From Nocardioides zeae (GTDB lineage Bacteria > Actinomycetota > Actinomycetes > Propionibacteriales > Nocardioidaceae), in NCBI RefSeq assembly GCF_030818655.1, contig NZ_JAUTAN010000001.1:1116001-1180000 (forward strand): 64,000 nt of DNA, written 5' to 3'. Positions within the stretch are counted from its first letter, which is position 1, and each line of letters opens with the position of its first letter. Below are positions 40,540 to 49,676 of this stretch, in pieces. A program made the translations under genes and the position numbers. The notes under the pieces are model-generated. The model did not search any database. It saw only the letters and a program-made list of their open reading frames with translations, and had not been told where the DNA came from.

Positions 40540-41419
40540 GCACGTCCCGCACGTCGTGGTCGTGGAAGGCGTAGCCGGAGTCCTGGAGGGCGGCGGGCAC
40601 CGTGCGGAGCGAGCCCAGCACCTCCGGGGCCATGCGTCCGGCGCCCAGCTTGATGATCGCGGACGGCACCCGCAGGAACGCCGGCCGGTGCACGAGCTCC
40701 GCCAGGGTCCGGGTGAACTCGGCGTTGGTCGGCACCTCGGGGCAGCACAGGTTGACGGGGCCGCTGAGGCTGTCGTGCTCGGCCGCGTGGACGACGCCAC
40801 CGACCCAGTCGCGCAGCGAGATGACGGGGAAGTGCTGGCTGCCGTCCCCGAGGCGGGCGGCGCCACCGAGCCGGAACAGCGGCAGCATCAGGTTGAGCGG
40901 TGCACTGCTGCGGTCGAGCACCGGAGCGGTCCGGAGGATGCAGACGCGCGCGCCGGCCTCGCCGGCCGGGGCGGTCGCGGCCTGCCACTCGCGGGTCACG
41001 TCGGTGAGGAGCGCGTCGCCGCGGGAGTCGGCGTCCTCGGTGAGCACCGGGTCGCCGACGTCGCTGTGGTCGCCGTAGAAGGAAATGCCGTTGCCGGCGA
41101 GGAACGCGGGCGGCGTCGGCGCGTCCGCGATCGTGCGCGCGAGCAGGCTCGTCGTCGCGATGCGGCTGCGTCGCAGCTCGGTGGACCACTTCGTCGAGTG
41201 CGGGTTGCCCATGGTGGGCGACCCGGCCAGGTTGACCACGACGTCCGCGGAGCCCACGAGGTCGACGTCGACCTCGCCCGCGTAGGGATCCCAGCGCGAG
41301 GTGTCCTCGGCGGCCGAGTCGCGCCGTACGAGCCGGGTCACCCGGTGGTCGCGGTCGCGCAGCGCGCGCACGAGCGCCTGACCGAGGAAACCGGACGAAC
41401 CGGCGACGACGACGTGCAT
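40511..41419 (-). CDS. TIGR01777-family NAD-dependent epimerase-like protein
   Basis: The 302-aa short-chain reductase-fold protein has [14 protein letters not shown] at the N-terminus, [32 protein letters not shown], and [13 protein letters not shown], which is diagnostic of TIGR01777 (SDR39U1/YfcH). The catalytic YxxxK is replaced as in most of this family. Biochemical role unknown. Position between lipB and the E2 gene is conserved (Rv2216 in M. tuberculosis). Confidence 0.9.
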   Translation of the reverse strand: MHVVVAGSSGFLGQALVRALRDRDHRVTRLVRRDSAAEDTSRWDPYAGEVDVDLVGSADVVVNLAGSPTMGNPHSTKWSTELRRSRIATTSLLARTIADAPTPPAFLAGNGISFYGDHSDVGDPVLTEDADSRGDALLTDVTREWQAATAPAGEAGARVCILRTAPVLDRSSAPLNLMLPLFRLGGAARLGDGSQHFPVISLRDWVGGVVHAAEHDSLSGPVNLCCPEVPTNAEFTRTLAELVHRPAFLRVPSAIIKLGAGRMAPEVLGSLRTVPAALQDSGYAFHDHDVRDVLTAALAPTA

Positions 41420-41440
41420 GGGGTCCTCCTGCGGAGATGA

Positions 41441-41476
41441 CGGACGGCCCCGCCCAGAGTAGGACGGGGCCGTCTG
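41441..41476 (-). terminator. Terminator downstream of the E2 gene
   Basis: GACGGCCCCG and CGGGGCCGTC form a perfect 10-bp stem (41443-41452 / 41465-41474), extended by two more pairs, 33 nt after the E2 stop on the minus strand. Confidence 0.7.
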
Positions 41477-41508
41477 CCGGTGTGGATCAGCGGCTGATCA
41501 GGAGTCGA

Positions 41509-43358
41509 TCAGACCTCGAAGTGACCCGCCTCGAGGCGTGCCTTCAGGTCGCGGAGGAAGCGACCGGCGTCGGCGCCGTCGACGATGCGGTGGTCGTAGG
41601 TCAGCGACAGGTAGACCATGTGGCGCACCGCGATCGTCTCGCCCAGGTTGGGGTCGTCGATCACGACCGGACGCTTCACCACGGCACCGGGGCCGAGGAT
41701 CGCGACCTGCGGGCTGTTGATGATCGGCGTGTCGAACAGCGCGCCGAAGCTGCCCAGGTTGGTGATCGTGAACGTGCCGCCCGAGAGCTCGTCCGGCCCG
41801 ATCTTGTTGGTGCGGGTGCGCTCCGCGACGTCCGCGATCTTCTTGGCCAGGCCCGAGATCGACAGGTCGCCGGCGTCCTTCACGACGGGCGTGATGAGGC
41901 CCTTCGGGGTGTCGACGGCGAACGCGACGTGCTCCACGTCGTGGTAGGTCACCGTCTCGGCCTCGGTGTCGAGCGAGGCGTTGAGGACGGGGTGCTCCTT
42001 GAGCGTGTCCGTGGCCGCCTTCGCGAAGAAGGGCAGGTAGGACAGCTTGACGCCCTCGCGGGCGAGGAACTCGGCCTTCTTCGCGTCGCGGAGGCGCGCG
42101 ATGTTGGTGACGTCGACCTCGACGACCTGCGTCAGCTGCGCGGCACCGTGGAGCGACTCGACCATGCGCGAGGCGATGATCTTGCGCAGGCGCGACAGCT
42201 TCTCCGTCGTGCCCCGCAGCGGCGACGGCGTGGCCGGCGCGCCGGCGGACGAGGCGGCCGCGGGAGCGGCGGCGGCCGGAGCGGCCGGGGCGGGAGCCGC
42301 GGCGGCCTCCTTGGCCTTGGCGGCGGCGTCGAGCACGTCCTGCTTGCGGATGCGCCCGCCGACACCGCTGCCGGTCACGGTGGCGAGGTCCACGTCGTGC
42401 TGCGCGGCGAGCTTGCGCACCAGCGGCGTGACGTAGGTGCCCGCGTCGGCGGAGGAGTCCTGCTCCGACGAGGCGGTCTGCGACGGCTGCGCGCGGCACC
42501 GGCGGGAGCCGAGCCGGGCTCGGCCGACTTGCCGGGGGCCGGGTCGGCCTTCGGCGCCGGCGTGGGCTCGGGCTTGCTCTCCGCGGCGGGTGCCGGCTCC
42601 GGCTCGGGCTCCGGCTCGGGCTCCGGCTCGGGCTCCGGCTCCGGCTCGGGCTCGGGCTCGGCGGCCGCCGGGGCGGCGGAGCCGTCACCGATGATGGCGA
42701 GCTCGGCGCCGACCTCGACGGTCTCGTCCTCGTCGGCCTTGATCTCCAGCAGCGTGCCCGCGACGGGCGAGGGGATCTCGGTGTCGACCTTGTCGGTGGA
42801 GACCTCGAGCAGCGGCTCGTCGACGGCGACCTCGTCGCCGACCTGCTTGAGCCAGCGCGTCACGGTGCCCTCGGTGACGGACTCGCCCAGCGCGGGGAGC
42901 GTCACGGCGGTGCCGGAACCGCCGCCGGAGCCACCGGAGGCGGCGGGCTTGGACTCGGTCTTCTCCGCCTCGGGGGTCTCGTCGCCGGGGGGCAGCTCGC
43001 CCTTCTCCTCGACGATCTCCTGCTCCTGCTCGGCCTTCTTCGCGGCCTGCTCCTCGTCGGCGGGCTGCGCCTCGGGAGCGACGGTCTCGTCGGGCGTGCC
43101 GGCGTCGCCGCTGCCCTCGTCCTCGTCGCCCACAACGGCCAGCACCGCGCCGACCTCGACCGTGTCGTCCTCGTCGGCCTTGATCTCCAGCAGCGTGCCG
43201 GCGACCGGGGACGGGATCTCGGTGTCGACCTTGTCGGTCGAGACCTCGAGCAGCGGCTCGTCGACGGCGATCGTGTCTCCCACCTGCTTCAGCCAGCGGG
43301 TCACGGTGCCTTCGGTGACGGACTCGCCGAGGGCCGGCAGGGTTACTTCGGTCGCCAT
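41509..43358 (-). CDS. sucB: Dihydrolipoamide acyltransferase (E2; SucB/DlaT), with an apparent frameshift
   Basis: The gene encodes the E2 core of 2-oxoglutarate or pyruvate dehydrogenase. Domains in order: lipoyl 1 (residues 1-76, lysine in STDKVDTEI), an acidic linker, lipoyl 2 (about 151-228), a Glu-Pro repeat linker, an E3-binding domain ([16 protein letters not shown]) and the catalytic domain ending [17 protein letters not shown]. The two lipoyl domains are nearly identical. The frame changes in the linker near 42489-42495, where a run GCGCGCG appears to carry two extra bases. Removing one CG gives [17 protein letters not shown] and a continuous protein of about 615 residues. This may be a sequencing error, since the enzyme should be essential. 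Confidence 0.9.
42595..42660. repeat. Hexanucleotide microsatellite encoding a Glu-Pro linker
   Basis: Eleven tandem copies of GGCTCC/GGCTCG encode about a dozen alternating Glu-Pro residues between the second lipoyl domain and the E3-binding domain. The stiff linker suits swinging-arm E2 proteins; the repeat is prone to length change. Confidence 0.85.
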
Positions 43359-43726
43359 GTGCTTCCTATTCGTCTCGTTCTGAACGTCTGTCGGAGGGGT
43401 GTGCCGGTTCGTTCCGGGGCGCCGCGGGGGCGCTCCGCGTCAGGGATGCACGTCGACGGGGTGTGGTGGTGGCGTCGAGCGCAGGGCGAGAGCACGGTCT
43501 GCATCGGCACGGCCCCGGTGGGGGCCGGTCGATCGAGGGTCCGTCACGAGGCGCCTCCACGCATCCGGAGCTGTGCTGTCGGACGACCATCCTTGCACTA
43601 CCACCGCAGCCGGGCCCACCCGGATGGCCCGGCGATTCCCCTACCACCGGGTAGGGGTCGGGAGGCGAACGCTCGGTCGGTCGTGCGGTTCGCGGAGTCC
43701 TGCCTCCACGAACGGGTGGGGCGCGG
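43359..43726. other. 368-bp intergenic region upstream of the E2 gene
   Basis: This holds the leftward promoter of the E2 gene. I see no protein-like frame and no clear operator; the start-proximal GAAGCAC before the E2 ATG is a weak ribosome site. Confidence 0.4.
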
Positions 43727-43732
43727 CAGAAT
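43727..43732 (+). promoter_or_regulatory. -10 element for a leaderless transcript
   Basis: CAGAAT, 7 nt before the ATG at 43740. It supports that ATG over the one 9 nt upstream, which would lie inside the promoter. Confidence 0.4.
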
Positions 43733-43739
43733 GGGGCGC

Positions 43740-44099
43740 ATGGCACTGTTCGACCGCTTCCGCCGGGGCCCCCGGACCAGCGCTCCGCTCCGCGACGGAC
43801 TGCGCACGGGCTCGACCCGCGTGCGGGCCTCCGACTCCGCCGACGCGCAGCACCTCCTGCAGTGGATCCAGACCCGTCGCGGCATCGAGGGCTTCGTCGA
43901 GCCGCGCACCGCGGTCAACGACGTCACTTTGCTGCTCGTCGCGCACGACGGGGAGTGGACCCGGCGTCGCGTCCCGTCCGTCGCGTGGGCGCACGCCTTC
44001 GCCAACAAGCACCAGATCCCGTCGTACGACGCCGCCGTCGTGGGCGTGCCGCAGCGGATGCGGGAGTACAACCGGCGCAAGAAGGCCGAGGGCATCTGA
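43740..44099 (+). CDS. Small basic protein of unknown function
   Basis: The 119-aa protein begins MALFDRFRRGPRTSAPLRDG and continues with a compact domain HLLQWIQTRRGIEGFVEPRT, VTLLLVAHDGEWTRRRVPS, then an end VVGVPQRMREYNRRKK. It looks like a conserved actinobacterial hypothetical protein (strand-rich, basic). No motif suggests enzymatic activity. It diverges from the E2 gene and converges on pepA across a palindromic repeat region. Confidence 0.7.
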   Translation: MALFDRFRRGPRTSAPLRDGLRTGSTRVRASDSADAQHLLQWIQTRRGIEGFVEPRTAVNDVTLLLVAHDGEWTRRRVPSVAWAHAFANKHQIPSYDAAVVGVPQRMREYNRRKKAEGI

Positions 44100-44132
44100 G
44101 CGGTACGGCGCGCGGGCTCTCAGTCGGGCTCA

Positions 44133-44212
44133 CGTCGTGTAACGCGGTGTCCGGGCAACTGTGGAAGGGGTAGACCACCGCAGAAGTGGCCTGGACACCG
44201 CGTTACACGACG
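44133..44212. repeat. Palindromic element 1 (20-bp perfect inverted repeat)
   Basis: CGTCGTGTAACGCGGTGTCC at 44133-44152 is repeated inverted at 44193-44212. The 40-nt centre contains CAACTGTGG and a small GTGG/CCAC stem. A related element follows at 44314-44384. Confidence 0.85.
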
Positions 44213-44313
44213 AGGGGTCGGCTGGTGGGGACGGACGCCGCCCCCGTCGACACGACGGTCCCCCGCGGGCGGGTGGGGCGGAGATCCCACCGCTCCCACG
44301 ACGCCTGACGACT

Positions 44314-44384
44314 TGTAACGCGGTGTTAGTGCTACCTGACCCGTGGTCGACCACTGCCACAGTTGCCCGGACACCGCGTTACAC
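44314..44384. repeat. Palindromic element 2, related to element 1
   Basis: TGTAACGCGGTGT at 44314-44326 pairs with 44371-44383. The right half (44343-44384) is an inverted copy of 44137-44178, with the first 28 bp of that repeat (GTGTAACGCGGTGTCCGGGC onward) identical. The element ends 9 nt before the pepA stop, so it may also serve as terminator. Confidence 0.85.
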
Positions 44385-44392
44385 GGCGGAGG

Positions 44393-45919
44393 TCAGCCAG
44401 CAGCGCGCGCCGCAGCCAAGCGCCGCGCGTACGCCACGAGCGTCGGCACCGCGGCGCCGGTGCCGCCCGGCGTCAGGTGCCCGGTCGCGCCGCCGGAGTG
44501 GAACGCCGGGCCGGCGATGTCGAGGTGGGCCCAGGGCCGGCCGTCGGTGAACTCGCGGAGGAACGCGCCGGCGAACAGACCGCCGCCCCAGCGCACCCAG
44601 TCGTGCTGGGCGAGGTCGGCGACCTTGCTGCTGCGCACGCGCTCCTTCATCTCGGGCGGCAGCGGCATCGGCCACATGGCCTCGCCCGCGCCGGCCGCGG
44701 CGGCGACGACGTCGGCGACGACCTCGTCGGAGCCCATGACCCCGCTGATCCGGTCGCCCAGCGCGACGACCATCGCCCCGGTGAGGGTGGCGACGTCGAG
44801 GATGACGTCGGGCTCGCGCTCGGTGGCGCGTACGAGGGCGTCGGCCAGCACGAGCCGGCCCTCGGCGTCGGTGTTGGACACCTCGACGGTGGTGCCGCCG
44901 TAGATCCGCAGCACGTCGCCGGGGCGCGTCGCGCTGCCGGAGACCATGTTCTCGGCCATCGGCGCGAAGGCCGAGACCGCGACGGGCAGCCCGAGCTCGG
45001 CGATCGCCAGGGTGGCCTGCACGACGGCGGCCGCGCCGGCCATGTCGCACTTCATCGTGGTCATCGAGCCGCCGGGCTTGATGGAGAGACCGCCGGAGTC
45101 GAAGGTGATGCCCTTGCCGACGAGCGCGAGGTGCGCGACCGCGTCGGCGGGCGCGTAGGACAGCTCGACGAGCCGCGGGGGCGCGCTCGATCCGGCGCCG
45201 ACGCCGAGGATGCCGCCGCAGCCCAGCTCGGCCAGGGACGTCTCGTCGTGGACGGTGATCTCGACCTTCGGGGCGCCACGGCCCTTGGTGGCCGCCTTGT
45301 GGGCGGCGACGACGGCGTCGGCGAAGGCGGGCGGGGTGAGGTCGACCGGGGGCGTGTTCACCCAGTCGCGGGTGGCGGCGACCGCGCGGGCGACGACCTC
45401 CGCGTCGGTCGCGCCCTGCTGCACGTCGGCGCGGCGCGCGGCGGCGGACAGCACGACCACCTCGGGGGCGCGCGTGTCCTCGCTCCGGGTCTCCTCCCGG
45501 TAGGCGGTGAAGCGGTAGCCGCCGAGCGCCCAGCCCTCGACGACCGCCGTCACCAGGGCGGCGTCGTCGGCGGGCAGCGCCAGGGCCACGGTCGCGGCGT
45601 TCGTGGCCGCGCGGGCAGCGGCGCCGGCGGCACGCCGTACGGCGGCGGGGTCGCGCTCCGCGCCCTCTGCCCCGAGGCCCACGAGCACGAGCAGCGGCGA
45701 CGTGATCCCGTCCGCGGAGGGCAGCAGCCGCGTCTCGCCCTCGTCCCCGGTCACGCCGAGCGTGGTGAGGAGCGGGTGGAGCCGGCGACCGTAGGCCGCC
45801 GCCACGTCCTCCGCGCCCGCCGCGAGGCGAGGCCCCTGCTCCGTGCGCACCACGCCGACGACCACGGCGTCGGCACGCGTCTTGGCGGGGCTGGCCTTGC
45901 TGAGGGTGTAGGACGTCAC
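44393..45919 (-). CDS. pepA: Leucyl aminopeptidase (M17)
   Basis: The 508-aa protein is a two-metal cytosolic aminopeptidase. Its C-terminal domain shows the metal-binding lysine and aspartate in VGKGITFDSGG, then KCDMAGAAAV and the signature NTDAEGRL, and ends with a Gly-rich HTAP-like region (AGPAFHSGGATGHLTPGGTG). The N-terminal 170 residues are the variable domain of the family. The GTG at 45919 was chosen because a leaderless-type TAGCAT lies 8 nt upstream and the frame opens into a conserved start. It removes N-terminal residues from peptides and may take part in glutathione or peptide turnover. Confidence 0.94.
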   Translation of the reverse strand: MTSYTLSKASPAKTRADAVVVGVVRTEQGPRLAAGAEDVAAAYGRRLHPLLTTLGVTGDEGETRLLPSADGITSPLLVLVGLGAEGAERDPAAVRRAAGAAARAATNAATVALALPADDAALVTAVVEGWALGGYRFTAYREETRSEDTRAPEVVVLSAAARRADVQQGATDAEVVARAVAATRDWVNTPPVDLTPPAFADAVVAAHKAATKGRGAPKVEITVHDETSLAELGCGGILGVGAGSSAPPRLVELSYAPADAVAHLALVGKGITFDSGGLSIKPGGSMTTMKCDMAGAAAVVQATLAIAELGLPVAVSAFAPMAENMVSGSATRPGDVLRIYGGTTVEVSNTDAEGRLVLADALVRATEREPDVILDVATLTGAMVVALGDRISGVMGSDEVVADVVAAAAGAGEAMWPMPLPPEMKERVRSSKVADLAQHDWVRWGGGLFAGAFLREFTDGRPWAHLDIAGPAFHSGGATGHLTPGGTGAAVPTLVAYARRLAAARAAG

Positions 45920-45927
45920 GCTCCCTG

Positions 45928-45957
45928 ATGCTAGGTGACGCGGGGGTGACGTAGTTT
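45928..45957. promoter_or_regulatory. Divergent leaderless promoters of pepA and gcvT
   Basis: TAGCAT on the minus strand (45933-45928) lies 8 nt before the pepA GTG, and TAGTTT on the plus strand (45952-45957) lies 7 nt before the gcvT ATG. Only 45 bp separates the two starts, so each promoter's -35 region overlaps the other gene's 5' end. Confidence 0.5.
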
Positions 45958-45964
45958 CGCCCCC

Positions 45965-47077
45965 ATGGCCGTCACCCCCGCGCCCACCGACCTCCTCCGC
46001 TCCCCGTTGCACGAGCGCCACGTCGCGCTCGGGGCGAAGCTGGCGCCGTTCGGGGGGTGGGCGATGCCGGTGGAGTACGCCGCGGGCACCGCCGCCGAGC
46101 ACACCGCGGTCCGCGAGCGGGTGGGCCTCTTCGACGTCAGCCACCTCGGCAAGGCGAGCGTGCGGGGGCCGGGGGCGGCGGCGTACGTCGACTCCGTCCT
46201 CACCAACAGCCTCGGGCGGATCGCGCCAGGTCAGGCGCAGTACACGCTCTGCTGCGCCGCGGACGGCGGCGTCGTCGACGACCTCATCGCCTACCTCCGC
46301 GCCGACGACGACGTGTTCCTCGTGCCCAACGCCGCCAACACGGCCGCGGTGGTCGCGATCCTGCGCGACGGCGCCCCGGCGGGCGTCGAGGTGCGCGACG
46401 AGCACCGCGACCACGTCGTGCTCGCCGTCCAGGGGCCGTCCTCCGACGCGGTCCTCGAGGCGGTCGGGCTGCCGGCCGGTCACCCCTACATGTCGTTCCG
46501 CGACGCCGCGCTCGACGGCGGGTCCGTCGTCGTGTGCCGCACCGGCTACACGGGGGAGCGCGGCTACGAGGTCGTCGCCCCCGTCGCGCTCGCCGAGCCC
46601 CTCTGGGACGCGCTGGTCGCCGCGGGGGAGCCGCACGGCCTGCTGCCCGCGGGCCTCGGGGCGCGCGACACGTTGCGGACGGAGATGGGCTACCCGCTCC
46701 ACGGCCAGGACATCGCGCCGACCATCACGCCCGTGCAGGCACGGCTGGGTTGGGCGGTCGGCTGGGACAAGCCCGCCTTCGCCGGCCGCGACGCCCTGCT
46801 CGCCGAGCGCGCGGCCGGTCCGCAGCGGGTGCTGCGGGGGCTGAGGGCGGTCCGCCGCGGGATCCCGCGGCCCGGGATGCGGGTGCTCGACGCGGAGGGC
46901 GGCGAGCTCGGCCTCGTCACCTCGGGGACCTTCTCGCCGACCTTGCGCACCGGGATCGCGCTGGCCCTGCTCGACCGGGCGGTCGCCGAGGGCGACGAGG
47001 TCGTCGTCGACGTGCGGGGCCGCTCCGAGGCGTTCACCGTCGTGCGGCCGCCGTTCGTGGAGGCCTCGGCCCGCTGA
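45965..47077 (+). CDS. gcvT: Aminomethyltransferase (glycine cleavage T protein)
   Basis: The 370-aa protein transfers the methylene unit of glycine from lipoylated H protein to tetrahydrofolate. Characteristic segments are [34 protein letters not shown], the [15 protein letters not shown] motif and [20 protein letters not shown] with the catalytic-region Asp/Arg, plus a C-terminal barrel. Length is normal. Its substrate H protein needs lipoate made by LipB/LipA nearby. No other gcv gene is in the window. Confidence 0.95.
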   Translation: MAVTPAPTDLLRSPLHERHVALGAKLAPFGGWAMPVEYAAGTAAEHTAVRERVGLFDVSHLGKASVRGPGAAAYVDSVLTNSLGRIAPGQAQYTLCCAADGGVVDDLIAYLRADDDVFLVPNAANTAAVVAILRDGAPAGVEVRDEHRDHVVLAVQGPSSDAVLEAVGLPAGHPYMSFRDAALDGGSVVVCRTGYTGERGYEVVAPVALAEPLWDALVAAGEPHGLLPAGLGARDTLRTEMGYPLHGQDIAPTITPVQARLGWAVGWDKPAFAGRDALLAERAAGPQRVLRGLRAVRRGIPRPGMRVLDAEGGELGLVTSGTFSPTLRTGIALALLDRAVAEGDEVVVDVRGRSEAFTVVRPPFVEASAR

Positions 47078-47092
47078 GCCGCCGGGCCTCGC

Positions 47093-47914
47093 TCAGCCGA
47101 GCGCCAGCGCGCTCACGACGAGCGTCACGGTGACGGCGGACTCGACGCACGCGCCGTACACGTCCCCCGTGACGCCGCCGAAGCGGCGGCGGCAGCGCCG
47201 GACGAGCAGGTACGCCGCGCCCTGGCCCGCGACGACCCCGAGGCCGAGCGCGAGGAGCCACCGGGCGGGATCGGACGGGGCGGCCACGGCGGTCCCGACG
47301 CCGGTGGCCACGGCCAGCGCCCCGAGCGCGAGCGCGACCGCCACGGCCGCCCGGGAGCGGGACACCGCACCGGCCACCGTCGCTCCCAGGCCGTCGCCGC
47401 GTGCGGCCGGCCAGGACGGGGTGCAGAGCCAGGGCAGGGTGACGCGACCGGCCACGAGGGCCAGCCCGACGGCGACGGCGCCGAGCACCGGGTCCCGGCC
47501 GAGGAGCGTGCCGGCCGCGGCGACCTGGGCCAGCAGCGCGAGCACGAGGGTCGCGACGCCGAACGGCCCGATGTCCGACTTCTTCATGATGGCCAGCGCG
47601 GGTTCGCCGGAGCGACCCGACCCGAGGCCGTCGGCCACGTCGGCGAGACCGTCGAGGTGCAGCGCCCGCGTCAGCCCGGCGGCCCCGGCGACGGCAACCG
47701 TCGCGAGCAGGAGCGGCGCGGAGCCGAGGTGGGCCAGCACGCCGGCAGGCACGGCGAGCAGCAGCGCCAGCACGAGGCCGACACCGGGCGCGACCGCCAT
47801 GGCGACGCCGGCCACGTCGCGGTCCACGCGCCGCGGGGGCGGCACGCGCAGCACGGAGAGCGTGCCCACGGCGAGCCGCACGCCGTCGCCGAACGGGCTG
47901 CCGGTCCCGGTCAC
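47093..47914 (-). CDS. cobS: Adenosylcobinamide-GDP ribazoletransferase (cobalamin synthase)
   Basis: The 273-aa membrane enzyme joins adenosylcobinamide-GDP with alpha-ribazole. Family segments include LTRALHLDGLADVADGLGSG, the AIMKKSDIGPFGV motif, and about six hydrophobic helices; the C-terminus reads GGVTGDVYGACVE. The GTG start overlaps the CobU-domain stop (GTGA), so the two final steps of nucleotide-loop assembly are coupled. Position beside gcvT matches the mycobacterial order. Confidence 0.95.
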   Translation of the reverse strand: MTGTGSPFGDGVRLAVGTLSVLRVPPPRRVDRDVAGVAMAVAPGVGLVLALLLAVPAGVLAHLGSAPLLLATVAVAGAAGLTRALHLDGLADVADGLGSGRSGEPALAIMKKSDIGPFGVATLVLALLAQVAAAGTLLGRDPVLGAVAVGLALVAGRVTLPWLCTPSWPAARGDGLGATVAGAVSRSRAAVAVALALGALAVATGVGTAVAAPSDPARWLLALGLGVVAGQGAAYLLVRRCRRRFGGVTGDVYGACVESAVTVTLVVSALALG

Positions 47915-49320
47915 AGCGTCACCACCCGGCCGGCGACGCACCAGCGCACGTCCTCCGTCGCGGCCGCCACGGCGGCGTTGAGGCGTCCCATCGCGTCGCG
48001 GAACAGGCGTCCCGAGGCCGTGGCCGGCACGATGCCCTGGCCGACCTCGTTGCTGACGGCGACGACCCGGCGGGAGGTGCCCCGCCAGGCGTCGAGCAGC
48101 GCGGCCACCTCGGTCTCGACCGCGGACCAGGCGGCGGCGTGGTCGGGGGCGGAGGGCTCCCACGCGCCGTACCGGTCGATGACGCCCGTGAGCCACAGCG
48201 TGAGGCAGTCGACGAGCAGCGCCTCGTCGGGCACGTCGGCGGCGAGGAGCGCGACGAGGTCGAGGGTCTCGACCGTGCGCCAGTGCGCCGGGCGGCGCTC
48301 CACGTGGAGCGCCACGCGCTCGGCCCACTCGGCGTCGCCGTCGCGGCGGCCGCTGGTCGCGACGTACGCCACCCGCGGCTCGCCCGCCACCAGCCGCTCG
48401 GCCTCGACGGACTTGCCGGAGCGGGCGCCGCCGAGGACCAGCGTGCGGCCGCCGGGGCGCGGCGTGACGGTGCCCGGCACGAGCTCGGTGCCGTCGTCGA
48501 CCACGCGGGCGCCGACGGCGGCGAGACGGCGCGCGAGCTCCGGTGTCGGCGGGTTGTGGTGGGAGAGGTGGACGGCGACGACGTCCGTGCCGTCCGTGAC
48601 GGCCCCGATCTCGCGGAGCCGCCGGACCTGCTCGGCGAACGTGGCGAGGGCGAGGTGCTGCTCCCCGGCGAGGTCGCCGCGGTCGCCGAAGGTCTCCTCG
48701 AGGAGCACGACGTCGTACGCCGCGCCCTCCGCCGCCGCCACCGTCGCCGCGGGCAGGGGACCGGTGTCGGTGGCGTGCAGGACGCGCGTGCCGTCGGGGG
48801 TCGTCACGTCCCAGAGGACGGCCTCGGCGGCGTCGGCCGCGCCGAGGCCGGTGGTGTGCGCGGCGGCCAGCACCCGCACGTCGTAGCCCACCAGGTGGTG
48901 GCGCTCGCCGGGCGCGACCGGCAGCCACGTCACCGGGGCGTCCTCCGGCAGCCACGCGCGCGCGGCGGCGATCGCGTCGGGCGGACCGGCGACCGTGAGC
49001 GGCGCGGCGGTGACCCAGCCCCGGTGCATCAGGGCCGCGGGGCTGAGGTGGTCGGAGTGCTGGTGGGTCACGAGCAGGAGGCGGACGCCGGCGAGGTCGA
49101 CGCCCGCGCGGGTGGCCGCCTCGGGCGTGCTGGGTCCGCAGTCGAGGAGCACGGTGCCGTCGAGGAGCGCGGCGGTCTGGCCGCGCACCCGGCCGGCCGC
49201 GCGCTCCGCACCGCAGGAGGCGCAGCGGCAGAACGCCTGGGGCCAGCCGTCGGCGGCACCGGTGCCGAGGAGTCGCACGCTCACCGGGTCATTGTCGGGT
49301 CCGTTGTCGGGGGCGGGCAC
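47911..49320 (-). CDS. cobU: Metallo-beta-lactamase-fold domain fused to CobU (adenosylcobinamide kinase/guanylyltransferase)
   Basis: The 469-aa protein has an N-terminal MBL domain (residues about 14-280) with LLGTGAADGWPQAFCRCASC, the metal motif THQHSDH, and later HATDTG and HLSHHN, resembling PhnP/ElaC-like phosphodiesterases. From about residue 293 it is CobU: P-loop GGARSGKS, the VDCLTLWLTG motif, NEVGQG, and GRLFRDAMGRLN. CobU phosphorylates adenosylcobinamide and attaches GMP. The MBL part may act on a cobinamide or ribazole phosphoester, for example removing the 5'-phosphate, but that is inference. The start may be GTG 49320 or a GTG 12 codons later. Confidence 0.92.
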   Translation of the reverse strand: MPAPDNGPDNDPVSVRLLGTGAADGWPQAFCRCASCGAERAAGRVRGQTAALLDGTVLLDCGPSTPEAATRAGVDLAGVRLLLVTHQHSDHLSPAALMHRGWVTAAPLTVAGPPDAIAAARAWLPEDAPVTWLPVAPGERHHLVGYDVRVLAAAHTTGLGAADAAEAVLWDVTTPDGTRVLHATDTGPLPAATVAAAEGAAYDVVLLEETFGDRGDLAGEQHLALATFAEQVRRLREIGAVTDGTDVVAVHLSHHNPPTPELARRLAAVGARVVDDGTELVPGTVTPRPGGRTLVLGGARSGKSVEAERLVAGEPRVAYVATSGRRDGDAEWAERVALHVERRPAHWRTVETLDLVALLAADVPDEALLVDCLTLWLTGVIDRYGAWEPSAPDHAAAWSAVETEVAALLDAWRGTSRRVVAVSNEVGQGIVPATASGRLFRDAMGRLNAAVAAATEDVRWCVAGRVVTL

Positions 49321-49327
49321 CCGCCCC

Positions 49328-49333
49328 TAGTCT
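49328..49333 (+). promoter_or_regulatory. -10 element for a leaderless transcript
   Basis: TAGTCT, 7 nt before the GTG at 49341. Confidence 0.5.
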
Positions 49334-49340
49334 CGGGGGC

Positions 49341-49598
49341 GTGAACCTCCCCGACGCGCCGTCCGCCTTCCGCTCCCCGACGCCCCCGGAGCAGCTCTGG
49401 TGGTGGCGCGCGGAGGACCGGGACGGCAACGAGGTGACCGTGACCGGCGAGCACGCCGACGAGCGGTTCCCCAGCCAGTCCGACGCCGAGTCGTGGGTGG
49501 GCGAGGTCTTCGGCGACCTGGTCGAGCAGGGCGTCGACGCGGTGGTGCTGTTCGAGGGGGAGCGCCGGGTCTACGGCCCGATGTCGCTGCACCCCTGA
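49341..49598 (+). CDS. Small conserved-type actinobacterial protein
   Basis: The 85-aa protein reads EQLWWWRAEDRDGNEVTVTG, then FPSQSDAESWVGEVFGDLVE and VVLFEGERRVYGPMSL. The compact strand-helix-strand pattern with tryptophans recalls short actinobacterial hypothetical proteins, but the function is unknown. It is the divergent neighbour of the MBL-CobU gene, with only 20 bp between the starts. Confidence 0.7.
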   Translation: MNLPDAPSAFRSPTPPEQLWWWRAEDRDGNEVTVTGEHADERFPSQSDAESWVGEVFGDLVEQGVDAVVLFEGERRVYGPMSLHP

Positions 49599-49663
49599 CG
49601 GTCGGGCTCCTTCCCAGCATGCGGACGCGGCCCTGATCCCGCCGTCAAAGTCGATCGGTTCTC

Positions 49664-49669
49664 TACAGT
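49664..49669 (+). promoter_or_regulatory. -10 element for a leaderless transcript
   Basis: TACAGT, 7 nt before the ATG at 49677 of the sulfotransferase gene. Confidence 0.5.
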
Positions 49670-49676
49670 TCCGGCC

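Noticed and set aside
44133..44384. CRISPR-like array
   Set aside because: The repeats are inverted palindromes in two copies, not regularly spaced direct repeats, and no cas gene is present.
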